Below are positions 33,938 through 42,425 of a stretch of 64,000 bases of DNA, in pieces. The translations under genes and the position numbers were made by a program. The DNA comes from a virus. The number at the start of each line of letters is the position of its first letter. Within the stretch, counting starts at the first letter, position 1. The stretch covers positions 23,915 to 87,914 of the IMG/VR virus record IMGVR_UViG_3300028393_000039; one strand, 5' to 3'. Under the pieces are notes generated by a model that saw only the letters and a list, made by a program, of their open reading frames with translations, made no database searches and was not told the origin of the DNA.

Positions 33938-34237
33938 TTAATATAGCGGACGACTGTTAAATTGAATACTAATAAGTTTTTTAACACCTAAACTATTAAT
34001 AAAGTCTTTAATATCTTTACTAATAGTTTTAGAAACATAATAACCACTAGGTAAATCGGGGTCAATATCTAAAAATATAGACATCTCCATTGGTAAATGT
34101 TCTTTTGGTTTTATATCGTATATTGAAATAGTGACTGGTTCGTACCCTTCTTGTGACGCAAAATGTCTATTAACTTTTGGAGTAATCACAGTATCCAAAT
34201 AAATTTTCAAATATTTTTTTAATTTACTAATTTCCAT
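33938..34237 (-). CDS. Hypothetical protein, 99 aa
   Basis: Start taken at 34237 (MEISKLKKYLKIYLDT). Helix followed by beta-strands (PVTISIYDIK, MEMSIFLDIDPDL), resembling the small alpha/beta proteins at 52145, 53854 and 56983. It is 2 bases from the preceding stop. Confidence 0.6.
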   Translation of the reverse strand: MEISKLKKYLKIYLDTVITPKVNRHFASQEGYEPVTISIYDIKPKEHLPMEMSIFLDIDPDLPSGYYVSKTISKDIKDFINSLGVKKLISIQFNSRPLY

Positions 34238-34239
34238 AA

Positions 34240-34632
34240 TTACCAAGTTCTACAAGCCCAATATCTTGCTTTCCAGCGAGGTCCGGGGTTATCACAATTC
34301 ATTCTCGCCCTAAATGACTTTCTTCTTGCAGGATTGTTCTTTTTAATAGTCATTCTTTTTCCGTGTGCTGATTTACCACCAAACCCGAAATTAACTTTGA
34401 CTACATTTCCTTTGTCGTTCTTAACATACACTTTCGATTTTTTAACATCGCCCTGCATAACCTTACCCAACTGAACTTTTCTACCTTTATATTCCGCCTC
34501 ATTCAAATTATTATCATCAGCGATAAAATCTGTTATTTCCACAGAACCATACTCATCTTCATATATGATATTTTCTCTTTCTTTAATTATATTATTTAAC
34601 GCTTCTCTAATAATAAACTTTAAATTCTCCAT
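34240..34632 (-). CDS. Leader-tagged basic protein with conserved Cys tail, 130 aa
   Basis: The leader MENLKFIIREALNNIIKERE has two [I/L]-x-E sites (IRE, IKE). The C-terminus KKNNPARRKSFRARMNCD, NPGPRWKARYWACRTW is a basic, Cys/Trp motif I recall from head-region proteins of T4-like phages. It may be a small capsid-internal protein. A sense TATTTAT box precedes it. Confidence 0.7.
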   Translation of the reverse strand: MENLKFIIREALNNIIKERENIIYEDEYGSVEITDFIADDNNLNEAEYKGRKVQLGKVMQGDVKKSKVYVKNDKGNVVKVNFGFGGKSAHGKRMTIKKNNPARRKSFRARMNCDNPGPRWKARYWACRTW

Positions 34633-34672
34633 ATAGTGTATTTTCTAAATAAATACTTCTATATTTCACAAT

Positions 34673-34870
34673 ATGAAATCATTTTTTGTCTTATTAGTCC
34701 TAATTGGTAAAATTTATTTAGGTGCGAGAATAATGTGGTGGGTATTCTTAAAATTTTCCGCACCCGAACTACACAATATTAGTGAAATTGATGTATATGT
34801 TGTCCTTTTGATATTTGATATATGGATTGGGGGACAATCTGTTGAAATTGAGAGAATAAAAAAAAATTAG
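34673..34870 (+). CDS. Small membrane protein, 65 aa
   Basis: Two hydrophobic segments (SFFVLLVLIGKIYLGARIM and VYVVLLIFDIWIGG) with a charged tail. No family recognised; a membrane role is likely. Confidence 0.55.
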   Translation: MKSFFVLLVLIGKIYLGARIMWWVFLKFSAPELHNISEIDVYVVLLIFDIWIGGQSVEIERIKKN

Positions 34871-34928
34871 TATCTCCTTTTAATAACTTAAATACTTATT
34901 AGTAAATAAACAAAGCAAATATACGAAA

Positions 34929-35744
34929 ATGTTATTAAAAAAAGGCTCACAAGGCGAAGAAGTTAAAAAAATTCAACAAAAGTTGGGTTTGGTTGCCGAT
35001 GGAATATTCGGCGCAGGAACCGAGCAAGCGGTAAAAACTTGGCAATCACAAAACGGATTGATTAATGATGGTGTTATTGGTGTAAACACTTGGGACAAGA
35101 TGTTTCCAAAGGTAGTTGCCCCACCCGCACCTGCACCAGTATCATCTGGAACATTAAAATTCGAAAATTTAAGAGATTACATACCTGCAAATGTATTGGC
35201 ACAAATTCCCGATACAATTACAAAATTTCAAATTAACACACCTTTAAGACTTGCACACTTTTTATCACAGTGTGCTCACGAATCAGGTAAATTTAAAATT
35301 ACAGAGGAAAATCTTAACTATTCTGCTGATGGTTTAAGAAAAACTTTTACAAAATATTTTCCTGGTACTCTCGCAGAATCATACGCAAAACAACCTGAAA
35401 AAATTGCATCAAAAGTTTATGGTGCAAGAATGGGAAATGGTGATGAAACTACAAAAGAAGGGTATAAATTCCGTGGCCGAGGTTATATACAATTAACTGG
35501 TAAAGATAATTATAAATCATTTGGGCAATCTATAAATGAGGATATTATTTCTAATCCGGATTTAGTTGCCTCAAAATATCCATTACTTTCAGCTGCTTGG
35601 TTCTTTCAAAGATGTTTAACAAAATGTGATGTAGGAGCAACAAAAGATGCTGTTATTGGTGTAACAAAATGTGTAAACGGTGGAACTAATGGTTTGGATG
35701 ATAGACTTGAATATTTTAACCAATTTTACTTCCTTTTAAAGTAA
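34929..35744 (+). CDS. Endolysin: PG-binding domain plus GH19 chitinase-like lysozyme
   Basis: The 271-residue protein has an N-terminal PG_binding_1 domain (GSQGEEVKKIQQKLG, DGIFGAGTEQAVKTWQ), a Pro-rich linker, and a GH19-type domain: LAHFLSQCAHESGKF (catalytic Glu), ENLNYSADGLRKTF, KVYGARMGNGDETT and YKFRGRGYIQLTGKDNY. GH19 endolysins cleave peptidoglycan glycan strands at lysis. No signal peptide, so a holin or spanin is needed. Confidence 0.92.
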   Translation: MLLKKGSQGEEVKKIQQKLGLVADGIFGAGTEQAVKTWQSQNGLINDGVIGVNTWDKMFPKVVAPPAPAPVSSGTLKFENLRDYIPANVLAQIPDTITKFQINTPLRLAHFLSQCAHESGKFKITEENLNYSADGLRKTFTKYFPGTLAESYAKQPEKIASKVYGARMGNGDETTKEGYKFRGRGYIQLTGKDNYKSFGQSINEDIISNPDLVASKYPLLSAAWFFQRCLTKCDVGATKDAVIGVTKCVNGGTNGLDDRLEYFNQFYFLLK

Positions 35745-35822
35745 AAACTTGATTTTATAAAAAAAATGTGATATTTATTTCTTACATCACTCCTTTTTGA
35801 GAGTGTCTCATATATCAATCCT

Positions 35823-35862
35823 AAAAGACTCGCAAAAAAATAATTTTGACGAGTCTTTTTTT
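35823..35862 (+). terminator. Terminator of the GH19 gene
   Basis: AAAAGACTCG and CGAGTCTTTT pair and are followed by a long T run. The same stretch contains the -33 TTG of the downstream promoter. Confidence 0.75.
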
Positions 35863-35875
35863 TTTCTTATCTTTG
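35846..35875 (+). promoter_or_regulatory. Promoter of the 35894 gene block
   Basis: TTG at 35846-35848, 19 bases, TATCTTTG at 35868-35875, 19 bases before the ATG. It drives a run of about 14 small same-strand genes (35894-39995). Confidence 0.65.
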
Positions 35876-35893
35876 TTGTAAAATAAATTTTAT

Positions 35894-36784
35894 ATGCCAT
35901 TATTACAAAAACCAACCAACATTTACCACACGGGTGAACAAAATACTGGAGGAGCAAAAGATTCTTGGATGAATGAGTTTGAGGATATGTTTAAGACAGA
36001 ACTTGGTGAGAAAGTTGTCGAGGAAACATTAAAACAAGATAAAACACAAGAATTTACGGAACCCGAAAAGGTTGTGGAACCAACTATTGATGAACTTTCA
36101 TATGATGAAAAGTTAGAATTTATGAAAAAATTTGCGAAAGAATTTAATTTGGAATTTACGATGAAAGTCACGCCCTCTATACCTGTAAATTCAACTCCCT
36201 CTGTAACCCCAACTATTGAACCTGTAAAAGAAGAGGAAGTAATTGAACCTGAACCTGTTAAAGAAGAAGTTAAGGTTGAAACTCCAAAACAAACGGAAAA
36301 GCCGATTACCTTTAATTTTGAAAAACCTGAAGGGTGGAATAAGAAAAGAAGTAGAATGAGTTTTTCTAAAGTTTTTTTTAATGGATTATTCGGTATTGAT
36401 ATGGACCCATCTGATTTTAGAAGATATGAGAAATTTATGGATAATTTTAAACCAGTACTTATTATTTTATTAATTGCGGGACTTATTATTTCAGGTTATT
36501 ACTTTAAGGTTGATTATAAAAATACAGGAAAAAAAGTAACACTTATTGATAGGACTTTTAATTTTTTTGTTGATACGTATGATAAATGGACAGGAAGAGA
36601 TAAAAAATATAACCCTACTTATACAATAAAAGATTATAATCAGGACACACCTGTAACCGAAACATTTAATATTAATTATCAACCATATTATCTTGATTCA
36701 CTTAATAAAATAGACACAATTAAAATAGATACTACTCAAATTTCAAGTGATTGGGAAAAAGAATATCAACAATTAAATAATTAA
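35894..36784 (+). CDS. Single-TM protein with acidic/Pro linker, 296 aa
   Basis: The N-terminal half is acidic and Pro/Glu-rich (residues about 50-145, EEVIEPEPVKEEVKVE); one transmembrane segment PVLIILLIAGLIISGYYF at about 193-210; a C-terminal domain of about 80 residues follows (TLIDRTFNFFVDTYDKW). Function unknown. Confidence 0.65.
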   Translation: MPLLQKPTNIYHTGEQNTGGAKDSWMNEFEDMFKTELGEKVVEETLKQDKTQEFTEPEKVVEPTIDELSYDEKLEFMKKFAKEFNLEFTMKVTPSIPVNSTPSVTPTIEPVKEEEVIEPEPVKEEVKVETPKQTEKPITFNFEKPEGWNKKRSRMSFSKVFFNGLFGIDMDPSDFRRYEKFMDNFKPVLIILLIAGLIISGYYFKVDYKNTGKKVTLIDRTFNFFVDTYDKWTGRDKKYNPTYTIKDYNQDTPVTETFNINYQPYYLDSLNKIDTIKIDTTQISSDWEKEYQQLNN

Positions 36785-36788
36785 ACTT

Positions 36789-37301
36789 ATGAGAAAATTT
36801 ATAAAATCTTTAACGAATTTTTGGACTTTTAGAAAAGTAATTTGGAATTTCAGGTGGTGGGATTACTATTTCACTTTGGATGTATTAAAAGTGTGTTTGA
36901 AAGAGATGTCCGACAATCTTGAAACAAAGGGTATTGAAGTTGATGAACCGAGAATTAAAAAAGTTGCCAAAATGAGAAGAGCAATTGAGATTATGAATAA
37001 TATGAAGGGTGTTCAACATATTGAAATGGCAGAAAAAGAACTTGGTGAATTACATATTGAACCATTTCAATTTAAACCATCTGAATCGCATCCCGGTTCA
37101 TTTGAATTAGTTGATAATAAAAAACCTGAACAAAAAGAACATAATAATAAAGTTTATGCAAGAGCTCGTGAAATAGAAGAACAAGAGTGGACGGAACTTT
37201 GGGAGATATTCAAAGGACAAGATAATTCCAAATATAAACCTAAAAAACAAGATTGGAATGATTGGTTTGACGGGACGGGAGCCCGCGGATGGTGGGATTA
37301 A
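36789..37301 (+). CDS. Trp-rich hypothetical protein, 170 aa
   Basis: The N-terminus FWTFRKVIWNFRWWDYYFTL is rich in aromatic residues and looks membrane- or protein-associating. A helical, charged part follows, and the end is DWFDGTGARGWWD. It sits 4 bases after the preceding gene. No family name known to me. Confidence 0.65.
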   Translation: MRKFIKSLTNFWTFRKVIWNFRWWDYYFTLDVLKVCLKEMSDNLETKGIEVDEPRIKKVAKMRRAIEIMNNMKGVQHIEMAEKELGELHIEPFQFKPSESHPGSFELVDNKKPEQKEHNNKVYARAREIEEQEWTELWEIFKGQDNSKYKPKKQDWNDWFDGTGARGWWD

Positions 37302-37320
37302 TATTAAAAAAATTTATAAT

Positions 37321-37476
37321 ATGTGGAAAATATATTTAGTAATATTTGTTATTACAGCAATTATTTCCTATCTTTGGACAATAGGGATTGATAAAATGAA
37401 GGATAAACACCCTGACTATAAGGGTGATGACTTTTTAAATTTTGAAGAAGATGAAGACTATAAAATTCATAAGTGA
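37321..37476 (+). CDS. Small membrane protein, 51 aa
   Basis: Start at 37321 (MWKIYLVIFVITAIISYLWT), one membrane segment and an acidic tail. It overlaps the phosphoesterase gene by 26 bases. Confidence 0.55.
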   Translation: MWKIYLVIFVITAIISYLWTIGIDKMKDKHPDYKGDDFLNFEEDEDYKIHK

Positions 37477-38128
37477 TACTCACGGAAAACACGAATATCT
37501 CACAAGTAAGGGTATGGGAAACATTTTAGGTAGTGGCGATATTTTAATTCACTGCGGAGATGTAACTAATATGGGAAGAAGTCACGAAATCAAGGAATTT
37601 TTAGATTGGTTTAGTAATACTCCATTTACTCACAAGGTATTTATCGCAGGAAACCACGATTTTGGATTCCAATATGCAGATACAATTGCACCTGAATATA
37701 TTGAGAAAGGTGTTCATTACCTTTTTGATAGTAGTGTTGAAATTGATGGGATAAAATTTTATGGTAGTCCTTGGCAACCTGAATTTTATGATTGGGCGTT
37801 TAATCTTCCAAGAGGAGAAAAACTTGCTGAAAAGTGGGCTAAAATACCGGGTAATACTGATATTCTTATAACTCACGGACCATCATTTAGAATGTTAGAC
37901 CACACCATAAGTGGGCAAATGGTTGGGGATGAAGATTTATTTAACAGAATTATGGAAATTCAACCAAAAATTCACGCGTGCGGGCACATCCATTGGGCTT
38001 ACGGACAAAAGAGTTTTAATGATGTTGATTTTATAAATGCTTCCGTTCTTAATGAAAGATATGAACACGAAAACAAACCTATTGTTGTTAATTTTGATGA
38101 AAACACCAAATTATTTGATTACATTTAA
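37451..38128 (+). CDS. Second calcineurin-like metallophosphoesterase
   Basis: The 225-residue protein, starting at MKTIKFISDTHGKHEYL, has SDTHG, HCGDVTNMG, AGNHDFGFQ, ILITHGPSF and ACGHIHWAYG. This is a UPF0046/MPPED-like subfamily and is not closely similar to the enzyme at 19156. The substrate is unknown. Confidence 0.88.
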   Translation: MKTIKFISDTHGKHEYLTSKGMGNILGSGDILIHCGDVTNMGRSHEIKEFLDWFSNTPFTHKVFIAGNHDFGFQYADTIAPEYIEKGVHYLFDSSVEIDGIKFYGSPWQPEFYDWAFNLPRGEKLAEKWAKIPGNTDILITHGPSFRMLDHTISGQMVGDEDLFNRIMEIQPKIHACGHIHWAYGQKSFNDVDFINASVLNERYEHENKPIVVNFDENTKLFDYI

Positions 38129-38139
38129 AAAAAATTAAA

Positions 38140-38328
38140 ATGAAAACATTAAAAGCGTTAAAACACTGGATTAAGGGCTATAGATTACACCCAAAAGAAG
38201 CCAGAAGAATTGAAGACTTGTGGAATAATATTAAAATTGGAGTAATAACAATATTAGTCGTTTCACTAATAATTTGGTTATTATTAGGTATTGGTTTTTT
38301 TGATACAAAGGTTGGATTAAATAATTAA
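38140..38328 (+). CDS. Small membrane protein, 62 aa
   Basis: A basic N-terminus (HWIKGYRLHPKEARR) and one segment IGVITILVVSLIIWLLLGIGF. No function is apparent. Confidence 0.55.
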   Translation: MKTLKALKHWIKGYRLHPKEARRIEDLWNNIKIGVITILVVSLIIWLLLGIGFFDTKVGLNN

Positions 38329-38330
38329 AA

Positions 38331-38537
38331 ATGACACCACAGGAGGCGTATAAAAACTATTACAGATATTGTAGAGATACAGAAACTTGGACTTCTGATT
38401 TTATTAAACATAATCTCAAGAAGAGTTGGATTGACTATGAGGAGTTTAATTTTGAGGAGTTCAAGGATAAGATATTAACTGATGATAAGTTTAATGAGCG
38501 GTGGGGTAATGGATGTAGAGAAGAGTTAAAAAAATAA
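38331..38537 (+). CDS. Hypothetical protein, 68 aa
   Basis: A small acidic helical protein (MTPQEAYKNYYRYCRDTETW). It starts 2 bases after the previous stop. Confidence 0.6.
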   Translation: MTPQEAYKNYYRYCRDTETWTSDFIKHNLKKSWIDYEEFNFEEFKDKILTDDKFNERWGNGCREELKK

Positions 38538-38541
38538 GATT

Positions 38542-38802
38542 ATGAATGAACTTTATCAACAAATTAAGAGCGAATGTGAATTACCGGTCGCACTATTAAG
38601 ATACACATACAAAGATTTTGAAGGCGTGTTACATCCATTTGCTAGTATTCATATTAGTTTTAAAGATAGCGATGAAATCAACATTCAAAAAATGGAAAAC
38701 GTAAAAAGTAAGTATGGAGAATTTTTTATGTTCTTTAATAATAGTAAGGAAGGTAGAGAATTTTGGAAAAATAACCCAATAACAATAACACAAAAACAAT
38801 AG
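38542..38802 (+). CDS. Hypothetical protein, 86 aa
   Basis: Soluble, alpha/beta (ASIHISFKDSDEINIQKM). Part of the same operon; no motif. Confidence 0.6.
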   Translation: MNELYQQIKSECELPVALLRYTYKDFEGVLHPFASIHISFKDSDEINIQKMENVKSKYGEFFMFFNNSKEGREFWKNNPITITQKQ

Positions 38803-38808
38803 AAAGTT

Positions 38809-38940
38809 ATGACAAACGAACAATTTATTTATTGGTTGAAAGGATATATGGCAGCACAAATTGACTGTCAGATTAAGACTGATATTGAGAAAGCACTTGC
38901 AAGCGTAGGAATTAAGTCTACTAGTACACTCATGGGTTAA
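38809..38940 (+). CDS. Small protein, 43 aa
   Basis: MTNEQFIYWLKGYMAAQID, then CQIKTDIEKALASVGIKST. The ATG is preceded by AATAGAAAGTT, a leader repeated before the next genes. Short phage proteins with an EFxxWLKGY-type start are common. Confidence 0.6.
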   Translation: MTNEQFIYWLKGYMAAQIDCQIKTDIEKALASVGIKSTSTLMG

Positions 38941-38999
38941 TTACCAAAACTTATAAGGGTTAAAAAAACTATAACAATAGAAAGTTATGAATAAAAAAT

Positions 39000-39149
39000 A
39001 TGAAGAATAGACAAGTTATTAAAGTAGAAGTGCCAAAAGAAATCTGGGATGCTGATATGTCAATATGGAATGTATTGTTCGGAAGAAGAGATATTATGGG
39101 TGCTTGGATGAAGAGTATAGTAAGCGTAGTTAATCAGATAAAACATTAA
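39000..39149 (+). CDS. Small protein, 49 aa
   Basis: MKNRQVIKVEVPKEIWDAD, then MSIWNVLFGRRDIMGAWM. It overlaps a 7-codon ORF after another AATAGAAAGTT leader (start at 38987), which may be a leader ORF or an alternative start. Confidence 0.5.
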   Translation: MKNRQVIKVEVPKEIWDADMSIWNVLFGRRDIMGAWMKSIVSVVNQIKH

Positions 39150-39164
39150 ACAAAATAGAAAGTT

Positions 39165-39602
39165 ATGAATAGTGAAATAATAAAGAATAAACTTGGTGAT
39201 GAATCTATGTGGAATCAGCCAGGGTTTCCCGAAGGTTTTGATAAATTCATTGAGGATAAAACATCTCCCATAGGCGAAGGAAATGGCCCGTGGAAATACA
39301 TCATTCCATTAAATGAATTAACCATTAACGCATCTCAAGTAGAACAACCCGTGTTTGTATATAATGGACGTGTATATCAATCTCAAATTAGAAAAGCACC
39401 TTTATTAAGAACTCACGAATTAGATAAAAACTTTTCAAATCTTGAGGATAATTTGCAAATAAAAAAAGAGTTGGAGGATTTTATAAACAACAACTACACC
39501 CATATCTACCAAGTTATTGAGGAGAGAATGGCATCCTTTGTTGGTGATAATAGAGTAATGAATGAAGTTACATACATTATTAGAGGCGTTAAAATAATTT
39601 AA
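39165..39602 (+). CDS. Hypothetical protein, 145 aa
   Basis: The ATG follows the AATAGAAAGTT leader. The sequence (MNSEIIKNKLGDESMWNQPG; PVFVYNGRVYQSQIRKA) is soluble and not recognised. Confidence 0.65.
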   Translation: MNSEIIKNKLGDESMWNQPGFPEGFDKFIEDKTSPIGEGNGPWKYIIPLNELTINASQVEQPVFVYNGRVYQSQIRKAPLLRTHELDKNFSNLEDNLQIKKELEDFINNNYTHIYQVIEERMASFVGDNRVMNEVTYIIRGVKII

Positions 39603-39604
39603 TT

Positions 39605-39814
39605 ATGAATATAGATAACAAATACATTATTAATGGTATTTCCATTGACAAAACAAAATATGGGTATAGAGTATTCACAATACCAACCCAACACTTTAAC
39701 ATAGTTAATTTGGATGAATTAACAAATGAAAGATTTGAAGAGGCGATAAAATTCCAAAATGAAGGAGAGGATTTAGAAAATCAACTTATAAAATTAATGT
39801 ATGAAAATGAATAA
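39605..39814 (+). CDS. Hypothetical protein, 69 aa
   Basis: The ATG is 2 bases after the previous stop. Mostly beta (KYIINGISIDKTKYGYRVF). It overlaps the following gene by 14 bases. Confidence 0.55.
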   Translation: MNIDNKYIINGISIDKTKYGYRVFTIPTQHFNIVNLDELTNERFEEAIKFQNEGEDLENQLIKLMYENE

Positions 39815-39995
39815 TATAGACAAAAAGTTTTACACAAGATTATCTGAAAGTCACAGACCTGATTTGCAACCTAATGGTAAAATAGTAAAATGTATTGGTG
39901 ATAAAGGTAATGGATATTTAGTCGTTACTACTGATGAAGAAATGGTGCCTAATACTTGGATAACTCACAAATCTCAACTTAAAGAAATAATATAA
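39801..39995 (+). CDS. Hypothetical protein, 64 aa
   Basis: The 64-residue frame may start at 39801 or 39807. It contains KIVKCIGDKGNGYLVVTTDE, possibly a small SH3-like fold. Coupled to the upstream gene. Confidence 0.55.
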   Translation: MKMNNIDKKFYTRLSESHRPDLQPNGKIVKCIGDKGNGYLVVTTDEEMVPNTWITHKSQLKEII

Positions 39996-40000
39996 AAGTT

Positions 40001-40234
40001 ATGAAAAAAATTTTATTTGTATTAGCATTAATAGTATCATTATCATCTTGTTATGTTGAACCCCCATATTATTCGCAGTGTGGGGAAGTTGTTGGACCGG
40101 GATTTGTTCAGTATACAAGTTGGGGTTATAGATATTATCTACCAGTTAGAATGTGTAATGGATTTGTTATGGATGTCCTCGTTGACCAATTTACTTTTAA
40201 CAACGCGGGACCTGGAATGAGAATTTGTTATTAA
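40001..40234 (+). CDS. Small lipoprotein, 77 aa
   Basis: The start MKKILFVLALIVSLSSCYVE is a lipoprotein signal with lipobox SLSSC. The mature part is Tyr/Gly-rich with three further Cys. It may sit in the host envelope; a superinfection role is inferred only from location. Confidence 0.7.
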   Translation: MKKILFVLALIVSLSSCYVEPPYYSQCGEVVGPGFVQYTSWGYRYYLPVRMCNGFVMDVLVDQFTFNNAGPGMRICY

Positions 40235-40255
40235 TGAAAAAATACCTTATCTTTG
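40225..40255 (+). promoter_or_regulatory. Promoter of the FISUMP lipoprotein gene
   Basis: TTG at 40225-40227, 20 bases, TATCTTTG at 40248-40255, then 4 bases to the ATG at 40260. The predicted mRNA is leaderless. Confidence 0.65.
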
Positions 40256-40259
40256 TATT

Positions 40260-40934
40260 ATGAAAAATTTACTACTACTATTAACAGTTACAACTATTTT
40301 AAGTTGTTCCAAAAATGATGAAATTTCAAGACAAACGAGCAACGATGTTCCTCAAGTTCAAATTGGTTCACAAATTTGGGCTAAAAGAAATCTTGACGTA
40401 TCAACCTACAGAAATGGAGATACAATCCCACAAGTAACCGACCCAACAGAATGGAGAAATTTAACCACAGGTGCTTGGTGTTATTATAATAATGACCCGG
40501 CGATGGGAGAAATTTATGGAAAGTTATATAATTGGGAAGCCGTTTCCGACCCAAGAGGGCTCGCACCTCAAGGGTGGAAAATACCATCAGATTCGGATTG
40601 GACAATTCTAACTAATTATTTAGGTGGAGACACAATATCGGCAGGAAAGTTGAAAGAAATTGGAACTGCACATTGGTTAATTAATCAATTTGGAACAAAT
40701 TCAACAGGATTTAACGCATTATCTGGTGGTGTTAGAGGAGAAGATGGCGCTTTTGTGTTTTTAAATAGTAACAGTAATTGGTGGTCGAATACTTATAGAG
40801 CCCCTTACCATTGTTTTTTAGGTGGCGGAATAATAAGAAGTATGTATGCGGATAGTCCTTATAATCAAAATAAATTATACAGATGGAGTATGAATTATTT
40901 CTACGGTGCATCTGTTAGATGTTTAAAAAATTAA
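40260..40934 (+). CDS. FISUMP-domain lipoprotein
   Basis: The 224-residue protein has a lipoprotein signal (LLLLLTVTTILSCSKND) and a Fibrobacter succinogenes major paralogous (FISUMP, PF09603) domain: IGSQIWAKRNLDVSTYRNGD, GAWCYYNND, GKLYNWEAVSDPRGLAP, GWKIPSDSDW, STGFNALSGGVR and ASVRCLKN. Such domains are surface or envelope lipoproteins in Bacteroidetes. In a phage it may alter adsorption or block superinfection; that is inference. Confidence 0.88.
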   Translation: MKNLLLLLTVTTILSCSKNDEISRQTSNDVPQVQIGSQIWAKRNLDVSTYRNGDTIPQVTDPTEWRNLTTGAWCYYNNDPAMGEIYGKLYNWEAVSDPRGLAPQGWKIPSDSDWTILTNYLGGDTISAGKLKEIGTAHWLINQFGTNSTGFNALSGGVRGEDGAFVFLNSNSNWWSNTYRAPYHCFLGGGIIRSMYADSPYNQNKLYRWSMNYFYGASVRCLKN

Positions 40935-40947
40935 CTATATTTGTATT

Positions 40948-41157
40948 ATGGAAAATAAAAAATCTTTAGATGAATTGGAAGACTCAGGTGATTTGATGGA
41001 ATATCTTAAGTCAGAGAGGTTCCAACAAGAAATGCTCAAAAGAATAAAAGAGAGTACTTGGGAAGAAGGACTTCCTATGATTTATATGGATAAAGAGGGT
41101 TGGTTGGTTAAAGAGTGGAAAGACGGAAAAATTGAAAAAGTAAAAAAATTACAATGA
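40948..41157 (+). CDS. Hypothetical protein, 69 aa
   Basis: MENKKSLDELEDSGDLMEYL, with C-terminal basic residues. A TATATTTG -7 element lies 4 bases before the ATG. The stop overlaps the next ATG by 4 bases. Confidence 0.6.
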   Translation: MENKKSLDELEDSGDLMEYLKSERFQQEMLKRIKESTWEEGLPMIYMDKEGWLVKEWKDGKIEKVKKLQ

Positions 41158-41570
41158 AAAAATTATTCTTGGACGACATCAGGGTTCCTTTTGACTGCGC
41201 AAAATATATGCGTCCTGATGACTTAAAATATATGTATGAGGATGAGCAGTGGGATATTGTAAGAACTTATAATGATTTTGTTGGGTATATTGAACATTTC
41301 GGTGTACCTGATTTAATCTCATTTGACCACGACTTAGCTGACGAACACTACTCACCTATGATGTATGATAATAGTTCATTATATAATCAGTTGTATGATG
41401 AATTCAAAGAAAAAACTGGTTATGACTGCGCCAAATGGTTATGTAATTACTGTTCTGAAAACGGAATTCCACTTCCAACATATTTGGTGCATTCTATGAA
41501 TCCTGTCGGTAGGGATAATATCTTGGGAGTTTTTAAAAACTTTGAAAGGTTTGAAAAAAGGGTGAAGTAA
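41154..41570 (+). CDS. cREC (cyclic-phosphate receiver-like) domain protein
   Basis: The 138-residue protein fits the cREC receiver-like domain: KKLFLDDIRVPFD, TYNDFVGYIEHFGVPDLIS, FDHDLADEHY, and YDCAKWLCNYC, LVHSMNPVGRDNILGV. The domain has been proposed to act on cyclic phosphates in RNA repair or nucleotide signalling. In this phage it may counter host cyclic-nucleotide defence or help repair RNA; neither is shown. Confidence 0.75.
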   Translation: MKKLFLDDIRVPFDCAKYMRPDDLKYMYEDEQWDIVRTYNDFVGYIEHFGVPDLISFDHDLADEHYSPMMYDNSSLYNQLYDEFKEKTGYDCAKWLCNYCSENGIPLPTYLVHSMNPVGRDNILGVFKNFERFEKRVK

Positions 41571-41588
41571 TTTTCACCTTTTTTTTAT
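41562..41588 (+). terminator. Terminator after the cREC gene
   Basis: GGGTGAA-GTAA-TTTTCACC followed by eight T residues, overlapping the gene end. Confidence 0.7.
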
Positions 41589-41599
41589 ATTTATTGTTT

Positions 41600-42217
41600 A
41601 TGGAGAATGCAAGTTTATTTCACAACTATTCAAAAAAACATTTGGCTTTTATTATAAGTGAGCTCATTAATAATAACTTTGATTTTACTGACCCATACGC
41701 GGATGATTATAATATAAACATTCTTGAGGATGCGGTAAAACCATTTGGTGAATCAATATCAGATATTGATATGGAGTTTTTCGCAAAACTAATTCAAAAC
41801 GATGAGGGGTTGGCGGTTGAGATTTCAAATTCAAAATCAAGTAAATCTTTATATGAAAGATTGGAAATACCAAAAGTAGACAAATATAATGTACACTGGA
41901 AAGAGAGAGGTTCTTGTACTTATGAAAGATTTTTTAAAGATACTTGGGATTCATACGATAAAGATTGGGTTGAATACGCAATTGATAAGGCACATAATGA
42001 TGGAAATTATGAAAAATGGAGTGCAGAATACGATACAGATTATGAGAATTTTGAATCTTATGATGATGTTTTCACAAGTGTTGAAAAAATTGTAGAAACA
42101 AAACAATCAGGAATTGATAAACTTGTAATTGAAAATACAAGTTATGCGATTGATTCACTTGATAGAAAATCTTTAATTATTCTTAAAAGTATAATTGATA
42201 AGAAGTTAGGACTTTAA
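41600..42217 (+). CDS. Hypothetical acidic protein, 205 aa
   Basis: Start at the ATG 41600 (MENASLFHNYSKKHL); a TTG two codons upstream is less likely. The body is acidic with aromatic residues (WDSYDKDWVEYAIDK, NYEKWSAEYDTDYENF). No motif known. A TATTTAT box lies 4-5 bases before the ATG. Confidence 0.65.
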   Translation: MENASLFHNYSKKHLAFIISELINNNFDFTDPYADDYNINILEDAVKPFGESISDIDMEFFAKLIQNDEGLAVEISNSKSSKSLYERLEIPKVDKYNVHWKERGSCTYERFFKDTWDSYDKDWVEYAIDKAHNDGNYEKWSAEYDTDYENFESYDDVFTSVEKIVETKQSGIDKLVIENTSYAIDSLDRKSLIILKSIIDKKLGL

Positions 42218-42424
42218 CTTCTTTTTTTGGTCTGCAAGGTCTCCTAAAGTCATCTTTTTCTGATTCCAAGGATTAAAACTTCTCTTCCACTTATATTCCA
42301 CGTTTATAGGTCCATAAGGGTTCTTATTTAAGTCGTATTTCCAAATTGAAGTACATTCGTCATCTTCATAGATGCGTTCAAATTTGGTGGGTTTCTCTAC
42401 TTTTGGGTTGATTGATACTGCCAT
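42206..42424 (-). CDS. Hypothetical protein, 72 aa
   Basis: MAVSINPKVEKPTKFERIYE with a YDLNKNPYGPINVEYKWKR segment. The convergent overlap with the upstream gene is 12 bases. It lies 1 base after the tagged nuclease-like gene's stop. Confidence 0.55.
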   Translation of the reverse strand: MAVSINPKVEKPTKFERIYEDDECTSIWKYDLNKNPYGPINVEYKWKRSFNPWNQKKMTLGDLADQKKKLKS

Positions 42425-42425
42425 A

